From Nectonema munidae (lineage: Eukaryota > Nematomorpha > Nectonematoida > Nectonematidae), in the NCBI GenBank assembly GCA_030549495.1, contig JAUIRK010000859.1, positions 323,113-387,112 of the forward strand: a DNA stretch of 64,000 nucleotides, written 5' to 3'. The translations under genes were made by a program, and so were the position numbers. Positions 53,868 to 64,000 of the stretch are shown here, piece by piece; position 1 is the stretch's first letter, and each line of letters opens with the position of its first letter. Below the pieces are notes generated by a model. It was not told the origin of the DNA. It was given only the letters and a program-made list of their open reading frames with translations, and made no database searches.

Positions 53868-56800
53868 TTATAATTCTTTGGAAGAATGTAATTTAACAGG
53901 AGAAGAGCTCTTGTCCTCATCATGAATAACCTCCGAATCTTCAGTGTCGCTTATATAGTTTTCATTTCCAATATAATACCTTGGAAAAGCTATCAAAGGA
54001 TACGCAGAAAAGGCCAGAAGATTGCGATTGGGGAAAAACGCCTTCCAAGCATCACTAAATCCAAAAGAATGAAAATTGATTCGAAAAGAAGAGGGAAGAC
54101 AAACAAAGAGTACTTTGGGTGTGCATCGAACATGATGGGTATGAATTCGTCAAGTGCCAGCATCTTTTCTAACGGAGCAACCTTCAATAGCTTTTTAGCG
54201 CCATTGGAACTCAAAGCATATGCTAGTGACCAATGGGAATAATCGGGCCACACTAGCAAATCTGATCCATAGACAAAATTTTCCTCTTCAGGAGGCACTA
54301 ATCTTTTTCGTCCGAAATAACTACCAAAGGATGTTTTGTATAACCAACGGTCATGTAAAGAGAAATGAAATACTCACATCAAATCCCATTCAATTTCAAG
54401 GCGTTCGGCATCTTTCAGAGTTTGTAAAATGCGTTCTTTGAAATCCGATGCAACCCTAACATCATCTTCGAGAATCAATATAGATTTTAATTTTTCTTTA
54501 ATCATCTAAAATACATTTCAAGAAGGTACATAGAATAAAGAAACTTTTTTTTCAACAAAATTTAAACTGACCAAAATTTGCACAGCTGCTAAGATATAAA
54601 AATAGAACCTCATAGCAAAATTTCAAAAAATTTGAACAACTTTTGAAAAAGATATTAAACATAAAATATAACGAAAAAAATTGATATATGTATAATGTAT
54701 ATATAACAATAAGAATAACAACAACAACATGTATATAGGACGATATACTCACCACTTTTATCGGAGGTCATTTGCAAAAAAAACTACAAAACAAAATTTT
54801 TCAAATTTTGCATAGATACGTTACTATAGTTATGTATATTGCTTATCTTCAAATTTGTTCAATTTTTTTAGCTTTAATGTAAAACTAAAGGTTTAACTCA
54901 GCAGGTCTATAAAACAAAATTTCAACACTCATCAGCACTTTTTGCACCTTTAGATCCTTTGGCTATATATTAACCTTTATCAAAGAAGCGCTTATCCATT
55001 ACCATAGTAAGTATATATACATACGCACTAGAGAAATATAGTGATGTAGTTGCAAAATTTGTATATGCATGCAACAGTCTTTTGTCTATAACGAGTTCTA
55101 TGTACTATTAAATTTTAGCTTTTTAGTTTAAATTTTATACGTTTTTTATTTTGTTATTTTTGTTTATAACTTTTTTGTTTCTTGACCATTTTAGACAAGT
55201 GACATGTCAAATTAAAGCCTTAACTAAGATTATTAATTTTACTAAGAAAATTTTGCCATTTTAGGCTTTTTAAACATGATTGGACTGTATCACATTAAAC
55301 TCTAAAAAATAACTTTAAAATTATATTGTTTTGAATACGTTTAAATTTAAAGAAACATAGGATTTGTGCAAACGAGTTAGCTTTTTAAATTTTTTCATAA
55401 CTTCGATTCTTAAGGAAACGTCAAAATGAAGCTCAATTTATACTTTTCAATAGTATTTAGACTGCAAATTAAACTTTGAAGAGTTTTTAAGATTGTCTTT
55501 TTGATGCTTTGTGAACAGGAAAAGCAGTCTAAAATTGGTTGTTTATATAGTTTGAGTACTTAAGTATCATGAAAAGTTCTGTTTTTGAGAATAAAGTTAC
55601 ACAATACTTTTGATCTTGTTTTGAATAAAATTTAAAAAAAATATCAAATCTTTATAGGTTATGATATTTATATACATAACCACATATTGGGTAGAACTAA
55701 GCAGGCATTTTTATGTATGCTCCATTGCTAAAAACCAATAATTCACACTAAGTTATGGACAAAAAATAACATTTTTGTGTTTAAAGGAGATGATATTAAT
55801 TTTAAGAAGGCATACACTAAAGTTAGTTAGCATTTTAGTGGTTTGAAGAGTTGATATTAATTTTAGGTTTAATCAAAAATTCAAGTGAATACATTAATAT
55901 TATTTATCCTACCTGTCTCCATATGTTATAGTGACTTAAAAAACATGCAATTTCTCCATACTTCATGCTTCTTTGATGGAAAGGATCTAAATAGCCAGGC
56001 AACCGTTTTATTCCATTAGAGTGCAAATACTCTTTATTCAGATTCCTAGAATTGAGAAAGCATTTATTACATATCATTATTTATTAAAAGAATTTTGAAG
56101 AAAGCTTGACGTCTGTCATTTAAAAGTCAATTCATCAAGAAACACAACTGCTCCTTGACTTCATAAAAACGCATTAAATATTTTTTTTAATATTTGCAAT
56201 TTTTGTAGTGTGTATCTTTGGAAATGAATCAATACAATTTGTAACTATGATTATTTTGAAATTTAAGTTTAGGATTTAAGAATTGAAAACATGATACTGC
56301 AGAAAAAAAAGAAGACACACATGGACAAAACCATATGGAAAAGCAAAGAATCAAATTGATTATATACTTGTTAATCAAGGGTATAGAAATAGTATCAAGA
56401 AGTGCAGACCAATCAGTCGACCAGACTGTGGTACGGATCACAATATGATTGTCGTGAATCTAAAAATAAAACTTGATAAAAATTGGAAAAACAAAGCTAC
56501 AAATCGAGATCACAGATTTCCTCATGTCAATTCAAAAGAATTCTAGAAGAAAATCAGTGAAAAGCAGAAGTGAAAAGTAGAAGAAATTGGCAAAACTTAA
56601 TATGTAAAAAGAAAAAGAAAACCTTGGATGACAGATGAGATAATGAAATTAATAAAATTAATACTGTGAATACAAAAAACTATGCAAAGAAATTCAAAGC
56701 AAGTGTGAAAAGAAACAACATAAGGGAAATGCATAATAGAATCAAGGGGTTTGAAAACAAACAAAAAGTAAACAGAAATAATAACATATCAGACGAACAT

Positions 56801-59800
56801 GGAAACTTACTAACAGAAAAAATTGAAATCGGAGAAAGATGGCAAAGATATATGAATAAACCATATGGAACATCAGAAATAGAAGCTGATAATTGCCATG
56901 ATATTTATAGAAATGTTGAAGAAGGGAATGAAGAATGTCTAGATAAGGAAATTAACAAAGAAGAATACGAACTAGCTTTGGGAAAAATGAAGAATCATAA
57001 GGCAATTGGACCAGACAAGATACCAATAGAGCTCATCAAAAATGGTGGAAAAAGTTTAAATGAGAAAATGCATCTAAATGCGAAGAACATAGAACTATTG
57101 CAATAACGTCGCACGTTTCAAAGCTTTTATTTCATATCATACAAAGTAGAATATCAGCTGTATTGAATCCAAAATTGAATACGCTGCAGTACGGATTTTT
57201 ATTTAATCGTGGAACAATTGAAGCTATCACAGCATTGAAATCTATCATAACGCATAGAATTAATCAGAAACAAGAAACGTATATATGTTTTGTGGATTTT
57301 GAAAAGGCCTTCGATAAAGTAAACTACCAAACGTTGTTGAAAACTTTGATAAAACGTGGAATATCTAGCAAATGTATAAGAATCATTGAAAATTTATACA
57401 AAAATCAAGAAGGATATATGAAGGGTTACGAAGATTTGCCAATCAAAATAAAAAGAGGTGTTAGACAAGGATGCGTGCTTTCCCCACTACTTTTTAATAC
57501 ATATTCAGATGAAGCGTTCAAAGATTTGAAAGACGATGATGGAATATGTTATGGTCTTATGCAAAACACGCATTCTTTTACATTCCCTCAACAACAATGT
57601 TAAAAGTCACTTTCTCTACAATGGCCTATGCAAATAATTAAATTATTAACTGTTTTAGGCGAAAGGCTCTTCATTTGCATACCTATTTTACAAGATAATA
57701 TATCGATAGTATAAATAGGTGCAGATTTTCTTATATAGCATTACTTCTTTCTTCCTTTCCTCAATAAATTGTTTTCTTTACCATTTTGCTCTGTAAAAAC
57801 ATAACAGAGCCTTTCTGGCGCAGTCAGCAGGATCTTGCACAACTTCTCGACAAAGAACATCTTCGGAATTGGCAAGACAATGACAGAAACTAAAGACCTG
57901 GTGGTGATGATGCAAAAGCAGATAGAACAGCAGAAGACAATGATCGAAATATTAAACGCGCAACGTGGAGAAGATGCAAAAAGGATAGATCAACTTAGGG
58001 AAGATATTTCTTCAAAACCTATTGAGGTCTTTTCTTCTCAAGGAGGATTTTGTCAGTTTGCACCATTTGATTCTACTTCTGAACTTTGGAAAGATTACTT
58101 CGCTCGTTTTTGCACATTTCTTGGAGCAAATTCTATCCGGAACATCGAAAAGCGCAAGTTTTTCTGACAAATCAATCACCCTGCATCTACAAGTTACTCT
58201 CCAATCTTGCAGCCCAAAGCTCGCTGCCTAAAGACATCAATAACTTGAGCATGCAAGAAATTATAGATTTCATGAATGCTCAATACGATCCTAAAAGATT
58301 TGTTGTGAGGGAACGCTTCAAATTCTGGAGTGATCTTCAACGTAAACCCGGAGAAAAGATTCAAGAACTTGCAGCCCGCATTCGCCAGGATGCAGCAACT
58401 TGTAACTTTTCCTCAATAAAAGATTCTCAAGATGAAGCACTGCGCACAAGATCTATTTGCTCAATTAGAAACGAAGCGGTCAAAGGCAATTTTTAAAAAC
58501 GGAAAACGCACCCAAGATTGCAAAAGAAACCGTTTTTGGATATCACACTAAAGTTACAGAAGTAAATCATTTACATGCAGCACCAAAAGAGTTTCTAAAG
58601 AAAAAGACTGAAACAAAAGCAAAGTTTCGCTGCTATCGCTGTGGAAAAGCAAACCACAAACCACAAGAGTGTCGCTTTAGGCAAACAATGTGTAATTTTT
58701 GTCATTTAAAATGTCACTTAGAAGTGGTATGTAGAAAGAAAGGCACGAAGGATTCCATCAAAACTCTGGGTACAGCTGCGTCTGTCAGCTCACAGGAACT
58801 TCCAAAGATGGAGATACCTCTTTCTATTAAAGGCCACAGATGTATATTGGAGTTGGACACTGCAACAACGGGAAACTTCATCACACAACAACTTTGGAAA
58901 GATATAGGCAAACCAATTTTAGATCAGTCAACTCCTCATTACGAATCTGCGAGCAAACACTTTTTGAAAACAAGAGGAAGTTTCACAGCAGAAACGAAAG
59001 TACCAGGTAGTAAAAATGAGGTTGATATTAGATATACAGTAACCGATAATCTTAATCTTTTGGGGAGAGTGGCCATTAAACAATTAAAACTATCTGTAGA
59101 TAAAGTTTTAGATTCGCAACTTCATTTCCAGGGATTTAAAGCAATATGACTACACCATCGAATATCGCAAGAACGCTAACCATACAAATGCCGATGCACT
59201 TAGTCGATTACCATCTTCCGATATACAACATGTGTATTATATTTTTTTCTTAAATAGAAATCTTCTCTATCGCCGAAAAGAGCTTTACAAGAGTTTTTAA
59301 TCCAATATCAAAGAACACCAAACATTACAGGCTACTCGCTAAAGTGAGCTACTAAATTCTCGTCAGATAAGAACAAAAATAGACATTTGGATTCCGTCGC
59401 CGGCTCACATAGCACAAAGCAAACAAACAGAAATAAACCTACGTCGCTCTAAAGCTTTCAAAAAGTACAATCCACGTTGGGTTGCAGCGGTTATCATAAA
59501 AATCAAGGGTCAACGAATGTACAACGTCAAAGTCTACCCAAACGGTCCTACATGGAGACGCCACATTGAACAATTACAACCGCGTTCTTCTACTTCGGAA
59601 GGTAGTGAACCCGGAGAAGATATATCTTTTGAATACCTCTCAAAAGAAACTTATCTGAGGGAAAAAAGCAAGATGAAATTTTACCCGTCCCTGAAACACT
59701 TAGAAGATCACAGAGAACTAACAAAGGAATTCCACCCCAACGTTTTCCTGATCCTGAATGATCAAAAGCTCAGATGGGAGGTGTTATGGTCTTATGCAAA

Positions 59801-62800
59801 ACACGCATTCTTTCACATATCCTCAACAACAATGTTAAAAGTCACTTTCTCTACAATGGCCTATGCAAATAATTAAATATTTGCATAGGTTCCTATTCTT
59901 TCAGTGGAACACTGTTTTAGGCGAAAGGCTCTTCATTTGCATACCTATTTTACAAGATAATATATCGATAGTATAAATAGGTGCAGATTTTCTTATATAT
60001 CATCACTTCTTTCTTCCTTTCCTCAATAAATTGTTTTCTTTACCATTTTGCTCTGTAAAAACATAACAGAATACAAATTGGAAGTTTCAAAACTAATCGA
60101 ATAATGTATACAGACAATACCGCCTTATTATCTGAAAGTGAAGAAGGATTGAATAAATTACTTGTAAAGATGTATGACTTGGGTAAACTCTACAACATTA
60201 GAATCAATTTGAAGAAAACAAAATGTATGAAAGTAGACAAAATGGAAACACATACGTTTTAGTGAAATTAAAAGAAGAAAAAATGGAATGTGTACAAAAT
60301 TTCAAATATCTCGGAATAAACTTAACAAGTGACGGAAGAGATGACAAGGAAATAGCAAGACAAGCGTTGTATAAATATAAAAAACTCCTGAAAAGTAGGC
60401 TCAGTTTAATACTAAAACGAAAAATTTTGGAATCATATGTATGGTCTATCTTGAGATATGGAAGTGAAACTTGGATATTGAAAGAGAGCAGTAGAAAAAA
60501 GATTGAAGCTTTTGAAATGTGGTGTTACAGATGAATCCTCAGAATATCGGACAGCCCATGTGACGAACGTTGAAGTACTGAAAAGAATGAAAATGATGAA
60601 CACATGTATTTTGAAATGCATTGAAAAAAGAAAAATAGCATTTATCGGGCACATACTGAGAGTTAGTGGCGTAGAAGAGTTGAAAGAAATCACGAACACT
60701 TTTGGATCGACAAAAGGGAAAGGAAGTGGAAGAAAAAGAATAAATTGGTTTGACGAAGGAAGACGAATGACAGAAAGAAATTACGAAGAACTGAAGAGAC
60801 GTGCAAATGATAGAGAAAAATACAGAAAGAAATGTCAAGAATATATTGAAGAAAGGGTTCATGCCAACCTTCAAAAACGAAGAGGATAAATAGAAGAAGA
60901 TACTGCAGATAGAAAAAGAAATTGATAAAATCGATTCATAAAAAAGAAACACCACTTTCCTTAGAAGTATTCTCCAGGTATAAGCATCAGTTATAAAAGT
61001 TTGGAAAATACAAAAATATATACAAAACATTGAGTTACAGCGAAAAAAGGGTAAATATTCATTATTTAAACTGGTATGTGCAAAAAAGTAATTAAATTTG
61101 GTGAAGAAAGCGATTTTTAATCTAAAAGAGCAAGAGAAGATGATGAAAAGTGAGAAAAAGTCAAAAATCAACAAACACAACAATATAAAAATATATTAAT
61201 CTTAACACATAATCAAAACAGACACTCTAATTAACAAATATTTATCGCGACTCAAATTTGGATTTTGGAGAAAATAGAAATCTTTTTGCGATTGCCTAAC
61301 ATTTTTTTCCATTAACTGAATGACCCAAAACTCAAAACAAAGTGATTCACTCATAATAATGAACACAAACTTACTCAGTCAGGATAAATACCTGTGTGTG
61401 TGTGTGTGTTAGCTAACCCTAAACCAGGAATGGAAGCACTTTAAAAAAGGAAGATTTTATAATTACAGATTGAGTTCAGGATGAAGCAAGTATAAATGCT
61501 GATAAAACAACAATTAAAGCTCATGCAGTAAACAGAGCAATGGAAACGAGTTGAGAAAAATGGCATCGATCCTGAAGGACTCCACACATACACCTATCGA
61601 TACAGAGAATAGATACACACATACACACAGAGGAGAGTCTTTCTATTCCATTAAACGAAAGAAAATAAAAATGTTATATAAATCAATGTGAAAAAACTAC
61701 ATCTATTAAATTAGCGTTTTTCATTCGCTTAGTTCATTCTTATGAGTGCGAAATCATTTGACGCTGTTTTAAAATAATAATACTTCAAACATTTCTAAAG
61801 CTTGACAAGGGCGTAAAAGCTTTACAAATTGTTAAAATCCAGCATAAAATCCTTTCGATACAACCACTTCAGTTTTGTGTTCTTCTTGGTGAAAATAAGT
61901 GACAATAATTTACGGTGAACATTAGAAACAGACATCATTTCATGGTATGGAGTTGATTGCTAGGTGTTCCGACACCATACCCCTGGAGATAATATGGAAA
62001 ACACTGAATAGAGACAAGGCCAAATGTACAACTGTTACAGAAAAGCAGAGTCGGAGAGGGAAAATGTTTAGCAAATGCTTACTTGCCATCTACAGCCGTG
62101 ACAAAAGTAGCATTCAATGCCAAAATGTTCATAGCAGCTTCCATAACTTCTCTCCTCTCTCTCCTCTTTTCCAAATTGATCACGAAAATCTGTGAAAAAA
62201 GTTGCAAGATGATACATATTTTGTGGGCTTGTGTAAAAGAATGTACATATTTTCAGAAGTAATATTTATCTTCCATTTCATGAAATTTTATTACTAAATA
62301 GTTTTTTAATGCGTTTGAAAAAAAAATATGGAATATAAGAAATATATGTAAAATAAAAAAAATCATCATGATTTTTTAATTAATTATTAAATTTATCAAT
62401 TTTATCATCATTTAAGCAAATAGCGTTGATGATTAAAAGAATGAGTAAAATAAGAAAAACATTAGATATTGATATTTACTATAAAATTAATAGAGAATAA
62501 TTTAGACGCGTACTTCTCACCAATTATTTAGTAAGATTAGTCGATTTTAACTTATAATCTTACAGACCAATCAAAGAGTGAAGATCGTTTTTCTCATCAT
62601 TTTAAAAAGTGACGACTACAAAGCTTATCTTACGTTTATAGCGTGAATAATAAAAAAAAATAAAAAAGTAATTTACCCTATCGAAAGAGATTAAGCTTGG
62701 CGTTTCATACGACGTTGAATTCTTTAAAAAGCGACTTGGTTGAAGTACAAGTCCATTTGTATCTAAAAATAGAGTGATGCGGATAACAATTGATCGAATC

Positions 62801-62826
62801 CTTTTGAAATGCCTGAATATAATATC
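53868..62826 (-). CDS. COLGALT1: Procollagen galactosyltransferase (GT25), C-terminal half, six exons
   Basis: Transfers galactose from UDP-galactose to hydroxylysine of collagens in the ER. Exons, 5' to 3': 62677-62826, 62083-62189, 55913-56045, 54378-54505, 54114-54320, 53868-54054. Phases agree at every junction and give 303 residues before the stop at 53868-53870 (human COLGALT1 is 622 aa); the 5' exons lie beyond the right edge. The translation tracks the family: PSRFLKNSTSYETPSLISFD, IFVINLEKRRERREVMEAA, VTAVDGK, LPGYLDPFHQRS, YGEIACFLSHYNIW, SILILEDDVR (acidic EDD metal motif), DLIYFGRKR, YSHWSLAYALSSNGAKKLL, LALDEFIPIMFDAHP, FFPNRNLLAFSAYP and YISDTEDSE. The C-terminus SSKEL resembles a KDEL-type retention signal. 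Introns are as short as 52 bp and as long as 6 kb. COLGALT1 and COLGALT2 cannot be told apart here. Confidence 0.92.
56300..60900 (+). mobile_element. LINE (RTE-like non-LTR retrotransposon), 5'-truncated, with a nested LTR element
   Basis: Endonuclease C-terminus: NQIDYILVNQGYRNSIKKC, then RPDCGTDHNMIVVNL (56310-56460). Reverse transcriptase: ALGKMKNHKAIGPDKIPIEL (about 56970), QYGFLFNRGTIEAI, YICFVDFEKAFDKVNYQ and RGVRQGCVLSPLLFNTYSDE (57163-57546). After the nested insertion it resumes at about 60074 with MYTDNTALLSESEEGLNKLL (YTDN where YADD is usual), then FKYLGINLTSDG, SYVWSILRYGSETWILK, EAFEMWCYRMI-like sequence and RKIAFIGHILR. Several stops and shifts make it a pseudogene. It lies in the 6-kb intron of the GT25 gene on the opposite strand. 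The clade (RTE versus a related one) is my judgement from motif style. Confidence 0.88.
57547..60068 (+). mobile_element. Ty3/Gypsy LTR retrotransposon, young but broken
   Basis: The LTRs are at 57547-57806 and 59782-60068, beginning TGTTATGG and ending CATAACA. They are almost identical except for one short length difference. The 5-bp target duplication GAATA lies at 57542-57546 and 60069-60073. A probable primer-binding site starts just after the 5' LTR (TGGCGCAGTCAGCAGG) and a purine run lies before the 3' LTR. Parts seen in order: gag-like region, CCHC zinc knuckle (CYRCGKANHKPQEC), aspartic-protease-like region, and traces of later pol. At about 2.5 kb it is much shorter than a full family member and is broken, with several breaks. 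The close LTR match points to a recent insertion, later than the LINE it sits in. Confidence 0.9.
60901..62082. other. GT25 intron sequence, short (TG)n, nothing else recognised
   Basis: This is intron downstream of the LINE. A (TG)9-like run lies at about 61391-61410. ATACACACATACACACAG lies near 61615. No coding sequence is seen until the GT25 exon at 62083. Confidence 0.5.
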
Positions 62827-63338
62827 CTGAAATCTCTTTTTGACAAGAGAAAGAATCAAAAATCTAATTCAAATATGGAAAAAGGCGGTAGAATATCCTC
62901 GTATTCAATATATAGTTTTGTAAATCAGTATTTTCGTACTTGATGGAAATCTGGCATTCAGTGAGAACGCAGTTGTCAGACTAGCATTTGGAGGACCAAT
63001 GTAGACTAAAAGCCAGTGGGTAAAAGCCGAATATCAAAATGCTTTCTCAAAAGAAGCTATCAATTTGTATAAAAAGTGCTTACTTGCCTGTATTAGATAT
63101 TTGACAATCTTATATTCTCTATGTTTATGAGCCATCTTTTTAAAAATCTTATTATTTTACTTGTTAATTGAATTTAAAAAATATATTTAATTAAAATATG
63201 TTAAAATGTTGTTTGTTCATTTAGTTGTATATAAAATACTTAAATAAAATATTGGGGAATAAAAAATATTCTATGCGGCTTCTATGGGGATGAAGAATTT
63301 TAAGATGACCTTCATGCACAAAAAGATCTACGGCCCTT

Positions 63339-63896
63339 CAGGGTTAGGACCGATTCTAGATGACGAATCTGATTCTGTGAATTTTTTAAATACAATTTTC
63401 ATTCTGATATTTTTTCACTTATAAAATTCTGATTTTGATTTCCAAAATACGATATTTCTGATTTTGATTAGTAAGAAACATTAGATATTGACAAGCGAGG
63501 TTAGCTAGCTGTGGAAAGAATAGCTTTAGTTTTCATTAGCTAACTTGATCATCATCTAGTGTTGATGCATGATTTGCCGAAATATTCATATAGTTGTTCG
63601 TCATAGCTGTCAAACACTAAATCGTAGGTGTCATGACTTCTAGCTGTATGGATAAAAAAATCCTTCTCTACCCATGATTTAGGGGATTGGCATCTAATTG
63701 TTTTGCAAGAAACTCTGTTCTTTCTCCTGATGTATACCAGAAAAGTTTTCAGCACTACTACTAAGAAAATCTGATTTTTGTGGTTCTCTAGGTCTGATTC
63801 ATTTTTATTTTGGGGTTAAAAAAATAATCATGATTCCGTTTACGATTTTTCTGTCATTTTAATTATAATCAGAAACGACTCCAACTCTACCCCTTT
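63339..63896. repeat. Dispersed repeat, copy 2 (partner of 8935-9480)
   Basis: Starts about CAGGGTTAGGACCGATTC and ends GACTCCAACTCTACCCC; the latter reversed (GGGGTAGAGTTGGAGTC) loosely mirrors the start, so these may be the element's ends. The minus strand reads DTYDLVFDSYDEQLYEYFGK, which is also found in broken form in copy 1. The family is not recognised. It marks the region beyond the last GT25 exon seen. Confidence 0.65.
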
Positions 63897-64000
63897 GTTC
63901 TATGGTGTGAAAGGTTTATGTATAAGATATGTATTGAAGGTAGCAGTATTAACTAACAAAAGTGAATAAATACAAACAGACAAATTGACCTTTGAACATT

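Noticed and set aside
57835-59876. Treating the gag, protease and later frames as separate host genes
   Set aside because: They lie between matching LTRs with a 5-bp target duplication and belong to one broken Ty3/Gypsy fossil.
60539-61183. Minus-strand frame of 214 codons rich in Phe and Ser
   Set aside because: It is largely antisense to the A-rich LINE reverse-transcriptase tail; no recognisable domain.
61947-62195. Plus-strand frame of 82 codons
   Set aside because: It lies antisense to the GT25 exon at 62083-62189, whose minus-strand translation matches the family in phase with its neighbours.
62200-62676. A further GT25 exon between 62189 and 62677
   Set aside because: No open minus-strand stretch with family similarity is seen, and the flanking exons join directly in phase 0 (ISFDR|IFVINL), matching the human order.

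Overview
This window is strongly AT-rich eukaryotic nuclear DNA from an animal, most likely an invertebrate. It carries metazoan-type genes (a collagen glycosyltransferase, CSTF2, GPALPP1, PPAT, NSUN5, DOHH) separated by long stretches filled with decayed transposons. The sequence alone does not place it to phylum. Splice sites are GT..AG. The acceptors end in TAG or CAG, and two CSTF2 acceptors end in AAG. Four of the six host genes are intronless single reading frames. The other two (CSTF2 and the collagen galactosyltransferase) have kilobase-scale introns packed with mobile elements.

Layout. 1-453: edge of a piggyBac transposase (minus). 974-19932: CSTF2 on the minus strand in eight exons. 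Its introns hold a complete hAT element with 8-bp target duplications (2982-5763), a degenerate tandem array (7005-7620), a TTAA-flanked MITE (11814-11931), a ~190-bp TG/CA microsatellite next to a splice acceptor (14796-14985), a LINE fragment (16440-16870) and a pogo/Tigger element (17236-19649). 19933-26008: 6 kb without a host gene, containing a hAT remnant. 26009-28451: PPAT followed 136 bp later by GPALPP1 on the same strand. 28900-33300: tandem, foldback and MITE repeats. 33358-34683: NSUN5 (minus). 36290-39235: a piggyBac copy with two hAT-type MITEs inserted in it. 40322-41224: DOHH (minus), with a 101-bp copy of part of its coding sequence 1.4 kb upstream at 42289-42389. 45400-53300: hAT copies, one of them complete (51070-53261) and carrying a nested TTAA MITE. 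53868-62826: the C-terminal half of a GT25 procollagen galactosyltransferase (minus, six exons seen, 5' end beyond the right edge). Its 6-kb intron holds a LINE, which in turn holds a young, broken Ty3/Gypsy LTR element.

Functionally the host genes are housekeeping: mRNA 3'-end formation (CSTF2), the first committed step of purine synthesis (PPAT), a probable nuclear protein (GPALPP1), large-subunit rRNA m5C methylation (NSUN5), hypusine formation on eIF5A (DOHH) and collagen hydroxylysine glycosylation in the ER (GT25). Apart from the close PPAT-GPALPP1 pair there is no sign that they form one pathway. I did not find a new defence or biosynthetic system. The most notable signals are the nested transposon structure, a TTAA-targeting MITE family, the PPAT-GPALPP1 spacing with an acceptor-like site between the genes, the DOHH micro-duplication, and the apparent lack of the CSTF2 C-terminal domain.
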